NCBI GenBank assembly: GCA_034096865.1
Contig: JAWQFJ010016693.1
Location: 27,501 to 91,500, forward strand
Direction: 5' to 3'
Source: Theodoxus fluviatilis
Taxonomy: Eukaryota > Mollusca > Gastropoda > Cycloneritida > Neritidae
Length of the DNA stretch: 64,000 nucleotides
The notes beneath the pieces were generated by a model. The model was not told where the DNA came from. It saw only the letters and a program-made list of their open reading frames with translations, and searched no databases. A program made the position numbers and the translations under genes. Shown here piece by piece: positions 23,539 to 37,043 of this stretch (position 1 is its first letter; every line of letters begins with the position of its first letter).

Positions 23539-23891
23539 CACTCCCTCCCTCACTCCCTCACTCACTCACTCACTCACTCACTCACTCACTCACTCACTCA
23601 CTCACTCACTCACTCACTCACTCACTCACTCACTCACCCACCCACCCACCCACCCACCCACCCACCCACCCACCCACCCACCCACCCACCCACCCACCCC
23701 ACCACCCACCCACTCACTCACTCACTCACTCACTCACTCACTCACTCACTCACTCACTCACTCACTCACTCACTCACTCACTCATTCACTCACTCCCTTG
23801 CTCCCTCCCTCTCTGCATTTGTCCCTGCCTCTCTGTGTCTCTGTGTCTGTCTCTGTCTCCCCCCCCCCCTCTCTCTACCCCCCCACCCCCA

Positions 23892-23922
<31 letters not shown>

Positions 23923-23935
23923 CGCCTCTGTGTGT

Positions 23936-23997
<62 letters not shown>

Positions 23998-24030
23998 ATG
24001 ATTTTATATGTGCATACATGATTATGCGTT

Positions 24031-24083
<53 letters not shown>
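23459..24083 (+). repeat. Compound microsatellite block
   Basis: In order: (CT)n, (AT)n, (CTCA)n, (CCCA)n, (CTCA)n, CT/C-rich, (GT)n and (CT)n. It abuts the 5' end of the LINE reverse transcriptase frame. Confidence 0.97.
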
Positions 24084-24086
<3 letters not shown>

Positions 24087-24087
24087 A

Positions 24088-26411
24088 CAAAGAATGTGCA
24101 AATGACAAGAAAGCTGCCAGACGATATTTACGGATTTTCTTAACTACTAAGGCAGATGAAGATAGAAAAACATACATCAGGTACAGGAACAAATATAAAC
24201 AGACCATTAGGGATAAGAAAAAAGAGTACAGAGCGAGTGTAAGTAATACTCTGGGTACAAATATGAGAGACAGTACAAAATTCTGGAGACAAGTTAAACT
24301 TCTGAGTACAAAATCACGAGTTCTTTGTAGCATTTCTTTACAAGCATTGTATGACCACTTTAAGAGTATTTTTTCGTGCCTGCCATCCGTCGACCATGAT
24401 TGCCACGTGCAGCCGGGAAGTATCAATTTCTTTGACAACAGCGATTTAAATTCACCCATTACACGGGCAGAGATAACAACTGCTTTGAGGTCTCTAAAAA
24501 CTGGGACATCTGCAGGCACAGATGGTGTATTAGCTGAAATGTTAAAATCAGCTGAACACTTGTTGTTGCCTTTATTATTGTATCTATTCAGTGCTATATT
24601 TGATTATGGTGTGTTTCCACATGTTTGGTCGGAGGCTATCATTGTGCCGATCCACAAACGTGGACCGAGTGACAATCCTGATAATTACAGAGGTATTGCT
24701 TTATCTAGCACCTTCAGTAAAGTATTTACCCATGTTGTTTGCTGCAGGTTACAGAACTGGGCAGATCAGCATGACCTTATTCGAGAAGAACAGGCGGGCT
24801 TTAGAAAAGGGTATGGGACAGTTGACAACATATTCATTCTGTATGGTATCATTGAAAAATATTTATGTAAACACAAAAAACTTTATATTGGTTATGTAGA
24901 TTTTAAAAAAGCTTTTGATACTGTGGACAGGAGTATATTGTGGAAAATTTTGCAAGAAAATGGGATTACAGGAAAAATCTTAGATATTTTGATAGCCATG
25001 TACGGATCAGTGCGATACTGCGTAAGAGGGAGGGAGGGTCTAACAGACTTCTTTGAGTGCTCCTCGGGACTAAAACAAGGCTGCAAAATCAGCCCGATCT
25101 TATTTTCTTACCTAATTAATTCCCTGATTGAAGAGATTTCGGAAAACAGTAAGCACGGTATACAACTTTTACCCAACACACCTGATTTAAGTGCCCTCCT
25201 TTTTGCAGACGATGTCGCTCTGCTTTCTGATACAGCAGTTGGTCTCCAAAATCAATTAAACTGTCTTAAAAGCGCAGCAGATAAACTTGGCCTGAAGATT
25301 AACACAGACAAAACGAAAGTAGTTGTATACAGACTAGGTGGATATTTGGCCAGATATGAAAGATGGTATCTAGGTGACGTACAACTGGAAGTGGTCAGCG
25401 ATTACAAGTATCTCGGCAACATACTTTCGACGAAATTATGCTCCAAAGAGACGCAGAAGGATTTGGCTTGTAGAGCAAGAGCTGCTCTTTTTCTGTTAAC
25501 TAAGACATTGAGAAAGATTGCACAGGTAACACCAGATGTGTATTTTAAACTGTTTGATGCACAAATTCAGCCGATTCTTTTGTATGGAGCTGAAATCTGG
25601 GGAATGGATGATTGTCATACGGTAGAAAATGTACATCTACAGGCTCTGAAAAGTTTCCTTAACGTTTCTTCACGAACCCCTAATGATATGATCTATGGAG
25701 ACACTGGGCGTTTTCCTCTGTCTATCAATGCCAAGTTACGTAGTATCAAGTACTGGCTTAAAATCTTGAAGATGGACGAAAGTAGGTTACCCTTTAGAGT
25801 TTATCAGATGATGCTGTGTACACCGAAAAATGAAGATTTTTGGGCAACCAAAATCAAAAAGATACTTATAGAATGCGATTTAGAAAATGTATGGTCAAAC
25901 CAGCGGGTTACCAATGAGACAGCACTTCTGAGAAACATCAGAGAAAAACTCATTAGCAGATTTTGTACTGATTGGGAAGTGCGAGTACGGCATAGTAGTA
26001 GATATTCTTTCTATAGACTCTTCAAAATATATTTTGGAACCGAACATTACCTATACGATATAGATTTAAAAAAGTATTTAGAGATATTTATATACGTTTC
26101 AGGATGGGAATTACGGATTTATTCAGTCACAAATACAGATACACGACAGGTGATGGCATTAATTTGTGTCCGCTCTGCAGAGAAAGAGAAGAAACAGAGA
26201 CCCATTTTCTACTCTATTGCCCTACATTGTACGATTTAAGGGAACGTTTCATATTTGCTTCGTTAGATTCGAACGTCGATGAACCGGTAAAACGCCTAAT
26301 GTCCAGTAAACACAGGAAGACAATAAGAGCAACTAGTATGTTTTTGTACAAGGCATTCAAACGTAGACAGGATGCGCTTGAGTCCGCGGAGCGGGACAGC
26401 TTTTATATTTA
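24088..26411 (+). pseudogene. LINE ORF2, nearly intact RT and C-terminal knuckle
   Basis: A roughly 2.3-kb frame with a single frameshift near 26105. From the start: a basic linker (KTYIRYRNKYKQTIRDKKKE); RT motifs KTGTSAGTDGVLAEML, YRGIALSSTFSKVF, EEQAGFRKGYGTVDNIF; YVDFKKAFDTVDR with the first catalytic Asp; GLKQGCKISPILFSYLIN; LFADDVALLS with the catalytic Asp pair; DYKYLGNILS; and AQIQPILLYGAEIWG. After the frameshift, CPLCREREETETHFLLYCP gives a C-x2-C...H-x4-C knuckle typical of the C-terminus of several LINE clades. The endonuclease is missing. The frame's quality suggests a fairly recent 5'-truncated insertion. Clade is not certain. Confidence 0.92.
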
Positions 26412-26556
26412 AGTAATTTTCTCGTAAGAATTGACACTGTCAATTACAAATATATTGACACTGTATATTTGAAATGTATTGATTTGTATTTACATTGTAT
26501 ACTTGAAAGGGGCCGGTGGCCTATTCAATAAATCCATTCGTTCGTTCGTTCGTTCG

Positions 26557-26562
<6 letters not shown>
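26412..26562 (+). mobile_element. 3' UTR and (TTCG)n tail of the LINE
   Basis: After the stop, GGGGCCGGTGGCCTATTCAA precedes TAAATCCA and (TTCG)n, then (CT)n begins. The simple-repeat tail marks the LINE 3' end. Confidence 0.75.

Positions 26563-26599
<37 letters not shown>
26563..26599 (+). repeat. (CT)n microsatellite
   Basis: Pure CT run between the LINE tail and the next LINE remnant. Confidence 0.95.
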
Positions 26600-26603
<4 letters not shown>

Positions 26604-26860
26604 TCAAGTGCGCAACAGGGAAGGCCCTGGTCCACCCAGTATACCTCATCAAGAAGCACGAGCTCGCGATAAGTCTTCGGTCATCAGACAGACGACTTCT
26701 CACAGTCTCATAATCAAAACTGAGCAGCTACGGCGACCAATCCTTCAGTGTAGTGGGACCAAAACTGTGAAATCAGCTTCCTGAATCTCTGCAGGCATCT
26801 CCATGCATGTTTGGCCTTCTTCAAAGTTGGCCGCAAAACTCTGAAGAGATGTGTGATGTC
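26600..26860 (+). pseudogene. CR1-type LINE C-terminal remnant
   Basis: One frame near 26723-26830 reads SYGDQSFSVVGPKL, then a stop in place of the conserved Trp, then NQLPESLQASPCMFG. This matches the 'YGxRSFSVxGPxLWNxLPxxLR' C-terminal block of CR1/Jockey-type ORF2. It is short and decayed. Confidence 0.6.
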
Positions 26861-26912
26861 GCGCCATGAGCATGCTCTTGTAATGTGATAAATGGCACAG
26901 AAAACGATTTCA

Positions 26913-27719
<807 letters not shown>

Positions 27720-27930
27720 GATGATGAATAGATGCAAAAGAATGAATGGACGAATGAAGTTTTACGGTTTATCAGCCTTTGTAGCCTACGTAAGGTAATT
27801 GATCAGAAAAATCATTCGAGCTCCTTAGAGTAAGAGCAAGTCATGTCTTGCGTTGACTGGTTAAATGCCCTTTCCGAATCACACAGGAAGTCGCAGAGTT
27901 CACTCTTAACAACCCACAGGGGGAGAAGGG
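27720..27930 (+). repeat. Diverged dispersed repeat, copy 2
   Basis: Second copy of the repeat at 22.1 kb: GAATGGACGAATGAAG, then TTTATCAGCCTTTGTAGCC, TGATCAGAAAAA and ACTCTTAACAACCCACAGGG. Confidence 0.55.
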
Positions 27931-28189
27931 GAGACAAGTGTTAATATGGATTACTGGACATGAACGATGATAAAAACATAGAGACTAACGAATCGAAAAC
28001 CCTGAAACCATCACAAAGAATACATCTTTATTAAAATGTTACTGCACGTATTACACATCAGTTTCTAACACATCTTTCCCCCAAAAATATTGGACAAAAT
28101 TACACCAAATGCATTCAGTTACACACATTATATCATTGCGAGTGAAGATCGAAGAATGCATGTACAAAAATTAATGCTAACGTGCACAT

Positions 28190-28508
<319 letters not shown>

Positions 28509-28509
28509 A

Positions 28510-29092
28510 GAGACTTAAACACACACTCAGACTAGCAGTTCATTCAAACACACTCACCCTCTCCTCTTCTTTCTCTCTTTCTCCTCTCTACTCACTCTCC
28601 CCCCACCCCCCACAACCCACCCCCCACAACCCATCCCCCACAACCCACCCCCTTTCACGTATCTTGTCTTACACATTGCTGCATGATGAGTGATTCAATT
28701 GCACTTCAGAATCAAAGCAACTGAACAGACAACCTGTGACTCATTTTTCATCTTTCCGCGATCAGTAACTGCCTGAGGCTCACCTGAGGCTCAGGCAGAG
28801 TCAATTGCTGCACTACAAGACGATGATATGCTTTGATCTGGAGAAAAATATTTCAGAAGTTATAACTTTGTTTCCGTGTCAACTGACAGACCCCAAAATG
28901 ATGATGTCACCGCTTCGCTGAAGGTGCATCAGAGCAGAAAAAGAGCTCGGTGAATTTTTTTACGTCAGTGTATTTGGTATGTAATTATTACCGTAGTGTG
29001 GTGATATTGACGACATAATATATATGGTGCTTCTACTTTACATCAGTAGGCCTACATTTGCTCATCTCCCCCCACCCCCGCCCCTACCGCCT

Positions 29093-29154
<62 letters not shown>

Positions 29155-29732
29155 AGGTCTCCATCTTTGTACACATGCGTTTATGTATTCGGTATTTAAA
29201 CCTGTCGTGGTCGTCAATCTCTACCTCAAGTGTTTGTGCACATTTAAGAAGATTTTATAATTAGAAAACGAGTCAGTTGTTTTGCAAATGTGTGACTTGT
29301 TTATTTTTAAATACGCAAGCAACATAGGCAGAGCCTTCCTCTTTCTTCCAACTGAAAACACGGCGATCGTGATAGCCCTTTCGGTGAGGACGTTCTTCTA
29401 GATGCCTGTGGTTGTTTCTGGAGCAGAGGAGTAGAAAACTACGTGTTCGCTTCCGACACAGGGAAGTGCAGTCTCCACTGACGCACCTAAAAGAAGAAAG
29501 GAGAGGCTACGGCTTCCTAGAGATGTCCTACCTGTGCTGCAGTCTGGAATCATCGCATTGTAGCCTCTTTTAACTGTATGGCATTAAGATGTATGTAGTT
29601 TCTGGAACCCAAACTAACACACTGTAGTTGAAGGTCTTAGAACCCTATAGTAAATGATTTGAACTTCATTTGCCCGGAATGAGTATCAACGTCTGACATG
29701 GCCATGGTCCGATTCAGTCACCGCTTTTCCAT
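28510..29732. other. Intergenic with CT microsatellite, no gene
   Basis: Contains a CCCCCACAACCCA repeat (28596-28652) and (CT)n (29097-29155). Nothing else is recognised. Confidence 0.5.
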
Positions 29733-30925
29733 ATGAGCTCCGTCGAGATCGAGACACACTCGGGAAGACAGAGTGATCTTTTCCTACTTCTAGGGAAACA
29801 ACGGCGCGTCGCTTACAAAATCAGTGAAAGACACGAATGTTGTTGGAGCAGAAAGTTTTTTGTTTCTACAATGGTGTCCTCCTGCTGTGTGAAGAACTGC
29901 CACAATCAGCATGACAGAGAGAATGATCGACGTTTTTTTTTAATACCGCGTGCTGCAACGCGAAAAGGCAAGGAATGCTGGATCTCACAACTCAAAGGCG
30001 CCGTGAGTGGATCGCTCAACTGGATATAAAGTTTGACACTAAGGCAGATCGATATGTTTGTTCGGATCACTTTGTAAATGGTGAGAATTTGTTATGTTTT
30101 GCGTTTTGTAACTTAACAAATACTAGAAAAGACGGAAAGAGAGTACGCAGGACAGATTAGGCTACAGGGGAGAAAGAAAGGCCAAGATGTGGCAGAGACT
30201 AACAACAGTGTTTTGTTCTGTCACCTGATTTGACTTTTTGATACTACAAAACAGCAATATCAATTGCATCGATATTTAATGTTTGTTCAATCTGATTGGA
30301 CCGGTACAAATCTGGGTCGACGTTTTGTGAATAGGCCTCGTTCGCAGCGACAACTTACAAGTGACCGTGAAATAGGACTGTGTACGATGAGATTTTACCG
30401 TCCTATTTCACGGTCACTTGTAAGTTGTCGCTGCGAACGAGGCCTATTCACAAAACGTCGACCCAGATTTGCACCGGTCCAATCAGATTGAACAAACATT
30501 GAATACCGATGCAATTGATATTGCTGTTTTGTAGTATCAAAAAGTCAAATCAGGTAACAGAACAAAATACTGTTGTTAGTCTCTGTCCAAACATATCGAT
30601 CTGCCTTAGTGTCAAAAGTGAATGACTTCAGGTTCAGTTCAGCGATTCACTCACGGCGTCTTTGAGTTGTGAGATCCAGCATTTCCTTGCCTTTTCGCGT
30701 TGCAACACGCGGTACAACAAAAAAACGTCGATCATTCTCTCTGTCATGCTGATTGAGGCAGTTCTTCACACAGCAGGAGGTCACCATTGTAGAAACAAGA
30801 AACTTTCTGCTTCAAAAACAGTCGTGTCTTTCACAGATTTTGTAAGCGACGCGCCGTTGTTTCCCTAGAAGTAGGAAAAGATCACTCTGTCTTCCCGAGT
30901 GTGTCTCGATCTCGACGGAGCTCAT
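29733..30925. mobile_element. THAP foldback element (long inverted repeat)
   Basis: The left arm (29733 to about 30380) is the reverse complement of the right arm (about 30402-30925), with few mismatches and a central spacer of about 21 bp (TGTGTACGATGAGATTTTAC). The ends read ATGAGCTCCGTCGAGATCGA and TCGATCTCGACGGAGCTCAT. The right arm lacks about 120 bp found in the left arm around 30070-30185. Each arm carries the same THAP-type exon pointing to the centre, so the structure looks like an inverted duplication of a transposon 5' end. Confidence 0.9.
29871..30080 (+). pseudogene. THAP-domain exon, left arm
   Basis: Starts MVSSCCVKNCHNQHDRENDR and, after a frame change around 29975-30000, continues to DRYVCSDHFVNG, giving the C-x4-C...C-x2-H layout of THAP zinc-binding domains (DNA binding by transposases). 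A consensus-like donor (G|GTGAGA) follows the HFVNG codons, so this is probably a first coding exon. The frame change makes it non-functional as read. The same exon start lies inverted on the right arm (start codon at 30787-30785 on the minus strand). Confidence 0.7.
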
Positions 30926-31540
30926 AGTCCTGACTCTCCTACTCTTCCTCCTCTCTGCCAGCCGACACAGCTCCTCACGTTTAATTCTTATTAGTTAAAT
31001 TGTATTTGGCGTTTTGGATTGCGTTTTCATTTATATTTCGTTTTGTCTCTTTCTTTCTTTCCTTCTTTTTTTTTTAATCTTTCCCTTTTTCGTTCTTTCT
31101 TTTTGGTACTATGCAGGTTGAGACCCCAAAGCCATACTATATTTCTTTCCGGTAAAAAAAGAAGTTAAATATTGTTTACTTTGAATAGCATTTTTATTTT
31201 GCTATCAATCACTGGATTCGTTGTCCATTCAAATGTTGGGACTCACTTATATACTTGTCTCAACACCGCAGTATCTCATACATGTTGCATCACCATGGCC
31301 GCACGTTCAGAGAGGTGCTCTTTCTTACCACCCAGCAGGTAACAAAGCAATCCCAGAGAGTGACCATCTGACCGTGTGTCGGTGTTTGGCCAGACATTTC
31401 CCTCCATATGCCCTCCCCCCTCGTTACGTGTGTGTCGAGTTTGACCAGGGGCCAAACAGATTTACGCAAAGACGCAAAGACAGACATGCTGGCACAGGGA
31501 CAAACAGGAAAACAGACACAGGCAGATTGACAGTCGGACG

Positions 31541-31608
<68 letters not shown>

Positions 31609-33238
31609 GGGGAGGTAGAAGAAGAAAAAGGAAGAGAAAGGAAGAGAAAAGAAGAGAAAGGAAGAGAAAATAAGAAAAAGTAAGAGAAAGGATGAGAAAA
31701 TAAGAAAAAGGAAGAGAAAGAAAGCAGAAGGAGGAGAAAGGAGAAAAAGGAAGAGAAAGAAAGAAAAAGGAAGACAACAGAAATACACACACTCACACTT
31801 GCAGGTGAACACACAGACACACACACAGACAGACGTTTGAAAACAGAGCCAGGAAAGGAGAGAGGAATCAAGGGAAGTTAACGGTAACCAATGGACAAAC
31901 CCTGAGTGAGAAACTGGAGAAAAAGGACGAGGAGGAACTACCTCATTTAAGAGGTCAAAGACTACTGCATGTCTGCTACAATGTTTGTTACATGTGGCTT
32001 GTGTCCGATTGAGTTACCAAGGCGTATTCATACAAAATCCTTCAATTTTTGCCAGTGATCTGGCGGCTTCACGAGGAGTGTTGCTGGAAATTCGATTGAT
32101 TTTAGAACACACCACAATGCCACTCGCTGAAACATCTGTTTGCTTTCTGTTGAAGGAAAGCCACACCAAAGCAAAACAAAAGTTCTACTGCATCGACAAA
32201 GAGGCATGAACACTACCTGCACGTTGAAGCTAAATCAAAATTATGAAATATTTTGGTTCAAAAGACAACGATTTTAAAATTATTATTTAGAAGTCGTGAA
32301 TATTTGTCTGCTTTGTTGAGTAGTACAAAAACATCGGCTTGAAATAGAATTGATGTATGAAGTTGTCACAATGTGTAAATGTATATATTTTCACCAACTT
32401 TTTCAGACATTTTTTTCCTGATTTTTCTCTCTCTTAGATTTCGTGTGTTTACGGAAGCTGCAAAATGCTACTTTTCATTGTTAATAATATAAATTTTTAC
32501 CGTAAGATAGATAAATCTATCTCATTGTTTTCCTTAGTAATGAATTTCAACTCTTAATATAATTTATTATAACAGCCATACGAGTTTGTTCACAGGATCT
32601 TTGAGCCTGTTCTCAAGATGGCTTTTTACTTTTTGGCTGCAAGCTTGCCCGGAGATCTGGCCATGGATGAATATTTCTGGCTGTTCCGCCTGCCCCCATC
32701 CGCACCCCCACCCCGCCACCCCGCAGTTTGTGCAATAACGTGTTGCTGCACCCACTAGCATTTAAGGTTTCTTGTTTAAATGACAAAAGTTGCACCAAAA
32801 CAAAGGGTAGAGCAAAATAATAATAACAACTCGTAAAATTTTGTAATCGTGACATAGAAGTGTGTGTCCAGACTATGTTGTGCATGTGAAATGTTAACTT
32901 CAAAATATTAAATCATTGCTGAGACATTTGTGTCAAACTTTTTATAAAATAAATGCCTATGTGGTCATTTTGCTTTTGTGCATACATGATAACAATGTCA
33001 TTACATCTAGCCTACTTGTTATAATGACTGTGACGACAGATCAGTTGATAAATAAGACAGCCAGGGGGAAGTCTCACTAAAAGTGGAGTCGAAATTTGTA
33101 AAAAGTTGTCAGTTGTAATGCTTGGGCTTGTACGAAAATGCGTCCTCAGCGACTTGTTTTTCATATCTATAGACACGTGATGCATAAGTTTTCTTGTTAA
33201 TCAACCGCTCGCATAACTCCTCCCACAATCAAATTTGG
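30926..33238. other. Intergenic with GA tract, no gene
   Basis: Contains (GA)n at 31541-31603 and a purine-only stretch (GGAAGAGAAA units) to about 31775. Frames through these are low complexity. The remaining AT-rich sequence shows no gene. Confidence 0.5.
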
Positions 33239-35655
33239 GACAAGCAGTACTCTACTGAGACAAGCAGTACTCTACTGAGACAAGCAGTACTCTACTGAGA
33301 CAAGCAGTACTCTACTGAGACAAGCAATACTCTACTGAGACAGCAATACTCTACTAAGACAAGCAATACTCTACTGAGACAAGCAATACTCCACTGAGAC
33401 AAGCAGTACTCTACTGAGACAAGCAGTTCTCCACTGAGACAAGCAGTACTCTACTGAGACAAGCAGTACTCTACTGAGACAAGCAGTACTCCACTGAGGC
33501 AAGCAATACTCCACTGAGACAAGCAGTACTCCACTGAGACAAGCAATACTCTACTGAGACAAGCAGTACTCCACTGAGACAAGCAATACTCCACTGAGAC
33601 AAGCAATACTCTACTGAGACAAGCAGTACTCTACTGAGACAAGTAATACTCCACTGAGACAAGCAATACTTCACTGAGACAAGCAATACTCCTGAGACAA
33701 GCAGTACTCTACTGAGACAAGCAGTACTCTACTGAGACAAGCAGTACTCTACTGAGACAAGCAGTACTCTACTGAGACAAGCAGTACTCTACTGAGACAA
33801 GCAGTACTCTACTGAGACAAGCAGTACTCTACTGAGACAAGCAGTACTCTACTGAGACAAGCAATACTCTACTGAGACAAGCAGTACTCTACTGAGACAA
33901 GCAGTACTCTACTGAGACAAGCAATACTCCACTGAAACAAGCAATACTCTACTGAGACAAGCAATACTCCACTGAGACAAGCAATACTCTACTGAGACAA
34001 GCAATACTCCACTGAGACAAGCAGTTCTCCACTGAGACAAGCAATACTCCACTGAGGCAAGCAATACTCCACTGAGACAAGCAGTACTCCACTGAGACAA
34101 GCAATACTCTACTGAGACAAGCAGTACTCCACTGAGACAAGCAATACTCCACTGAGACAAGCAATACTCTACTGAGACAAGCAGTACTCCACTGAGACAA
34201 GCAGTACTCCACTGAGGCAAGCAATACTCTACTGAGACAAGCAATACTCCACTGAGACAAGCAGTACTCCACTGAGACAAGCAATACTCTACTGAGACAA
34301 GCAGTACTCCACTGAGACAAGCAATACTCCACTGAGACAAGCAATACTCCACTGAGACAAGCAATACTCTACTGAGACAAGCAGTACTCCACTGAGACAA
34401 GCAGTACTCTACTGAGACAAGCAGTACTCTACTGAGACAAGCAATACTCCACTGAGACAAGCAGCACTCTACTGAGACAAGCAGTACTCTACTGAGACAA
34501 GCAGTACTCCACTGAGACAAGCAATACTCCACTGAGACAAGCAGTACTCTACTGAGACAAGCAATACTCCACTGAGACAAGCAATACTCTACTGAGATAA
34601 GCAATACTCCACTGAGGCAAGCGGTAGTCTACTGAGACAAGCAATACTCCACTGAGATACGCAATACTTCACTGAGACAAGCAGTACTCTACCGAGACAA
34701 GCAATACTCCACTGAGATAAGCAATACTCCACTGAGACAAGCAGTACTCTACTGAGACAAGCAATACTCCACTGAGACAAGCAATACTCCACTGAGATAA
34801 GCAATACTCCACTGAGACAAGCAATACTCTACTGAGGCAAGCAATACTCCACTGAGATAAGCAATACTCTACTGAGACAAGCAGTAATCTACTGAGACAA
34901 GCAATACTCCACTGAGACAAGCAGTACTCTACTGAGACAAGCAATACTCCACTGAGACAAGCAGTACTCTACTGAGACAAGCAATACTCCACTAAGACAA
35001 GCAGTTCTCCACTGAGACAAGCAGTACTCTACTGAGACAAGCAGTACTCCACTGAGACAAGCAATACTCCACTGAGACAAGCAATACTCCACTGAGACAA
35101 GCAGTACTCTACTGAGACAAGCAGTACTCTACTGAGACAAGCAGTACTCTACTGAGACAAGCAGTACTCTACTGAGACAAGCAGTACTCTACTGAGACAA
35201 GCAGTACTCCACTGAGACAAGCAGTACTCCACTGAGACAGGCAGTACTCTACTGAGACAAGCAGTACTCTACTGAGACAAGCAGTACTCCACTGAGACAA
35301 GCAGTACTCCACTGAGACAAGCAATACTCCACTGAGACAAGCAATACTCCACTGAAACAAGCAATACTCCACTGAGACAAGCAATACTCCACTGAAACAA
35401 GCAATACTCTACTGAGACAAGCAATACTTCACTGAGACAAGCAGTACTCTACTGAGACAAGCAGTACTCTACTGAGACAAGCAATACTCCACTGAGACAA
35501 GCAATACTCCACTGAGATAAGCAATACTCCACTGAGACAAGCAGTACTCCACTGAGACAAGCAGTACTCCACTGAGACAAGCAGTTCTCTACTGAGACAA
35601 GCAGTACTCTACTGAGACAAGCAGTACTCTACTGAGACAAGCAGTACTCTACAGA
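33239..35655. repeat. 20-bp minisatellite, about 120 copies
   Basis: Head-to-tail units of GAGACAAGCAGTACTCTACT. Nearly all variation is at two sites: position 11 (A or G) and position 16 (C or T). Period slips are rare (near 33341 and 33690). Runs of identical G/T-type units occur (33239-33320, 33696-33860, 35101-35200) between mixed stretches. The minus strand is open for up to 231 codons because no unit frame has a stop, but the protein is only a 20-residue period of CLSQWS-type repeats, so I do not treat it as a gene. Confidence 0.97.
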
Positions 35656-35744
35656 GAGACTGAAAATTGTCGAAAACTGCAGTCATGAGCTGTTTCCTTC
35701 GATGATCACTCGGGGTATCGGTTGTCTGACATCCCACGCACATA

Positions 35745-36152
35745 GAACATAGACCATAGACCATAGACCATTGACCATTGACCATTGACCATTGACCATA
35801 GAACATTGACCATAGAACATTGACCATAGACCATTGACCATTGACCATAGAACATTGACCATTGACCATAGAACATAGACCATTGACCATAGAACATAGA
35901 CCATAGACCATAGACCATAGACCATAGACCATTGACCATTGACCATAGACATTGACCATTGACCATTGACCATAGAACATTGACCATAGAACATAGACCA
36001 TAGACCATTGACCATAGAACATTGACCATAGAACATAGACCATTGACCATTGACCATAGAACATTGACCATATAACATAGACCATAGACCATTGACCATA
36101 GAACATTGACCATAGAACATTGACCATAGACCATTGACCATAGAACATTGAC
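35745..36152. repeat. 7-bp repeat array (GACCATW)
   Basis: Units GACCATA, GACCATT and GAACATT/A follow each other for about 400 bp. Minus-strand frames rich in Met, Trp and Tyr come from the TGGTCAA/TGGTCTA units. It lies 90 bp after the 20-bp array. Confidence 0.95.
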
Positions 36153-36366
36153 CAACTTTGTTTTCTCCTTCACAGGAAATTTGCTCGTTAAAATCATACT
36201 TGAACATATATCATCAAAATAATCACATATAAACACACAACATCAAATGCATCTGCTTTCTTCAGTTTCCCCGTGATCTCTTACTTCCTATCGTCATCCC
36301 TTCTCCTTCAACCACCCTCCTTGCATCACCCCACCCTGTCTCCCATGTCCTCGCGTCTCAACAACA

Positions 36367-36423
36367 CCCCCCCTCCCCCCCTCCCCCCCTCCCCCCTCCC
36401 CCCCTCCCCCCCCTCCCCCCTCC
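36367..36423 (+). repeat. C-run tract (CCCCCCT)n
   Basis: Runs of five to seven C separated by single T; a G-quadruplex/i-motif candidate on the minus strand. Confidence 0.9.
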
Positions 36424-36603
36424 CTCCCAGCCTTCCTTACACATCTGCACAACGTTATAGACGATAAAATTAACACGATAGTCACTTGGAACGCGGTAAG
36501 CAGTTCAGGGCCCTGACCGATACTGGAACAAACGAGTTTAGACCACAAGTTTATATCAAAGCGGTGTTTTTCTCCCTTTCTCAACATGAGTCTGCTCTTC
36601 TTA

Positions 36604-36971
<368 letters not shown>

Positions 36972-37043
36972 AGTGGTTGCCCGGTAACGCCACGTGGGAA
37001 CTGCTTGGTTAGTACACGCGCGCCGATATGCTGGCGATGCGCG

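Noticed and set aside
33909..34604. 231-codon minus-strand frame with CLSQWS-type period
   Set aside because: Product of the 20-bp satellite, with no start context, domain or splice signal.
33239..35655. CRISPR-like array
   Set aside because: Units are directly adjacent with no spacers, and the DNA is eukaryotic.
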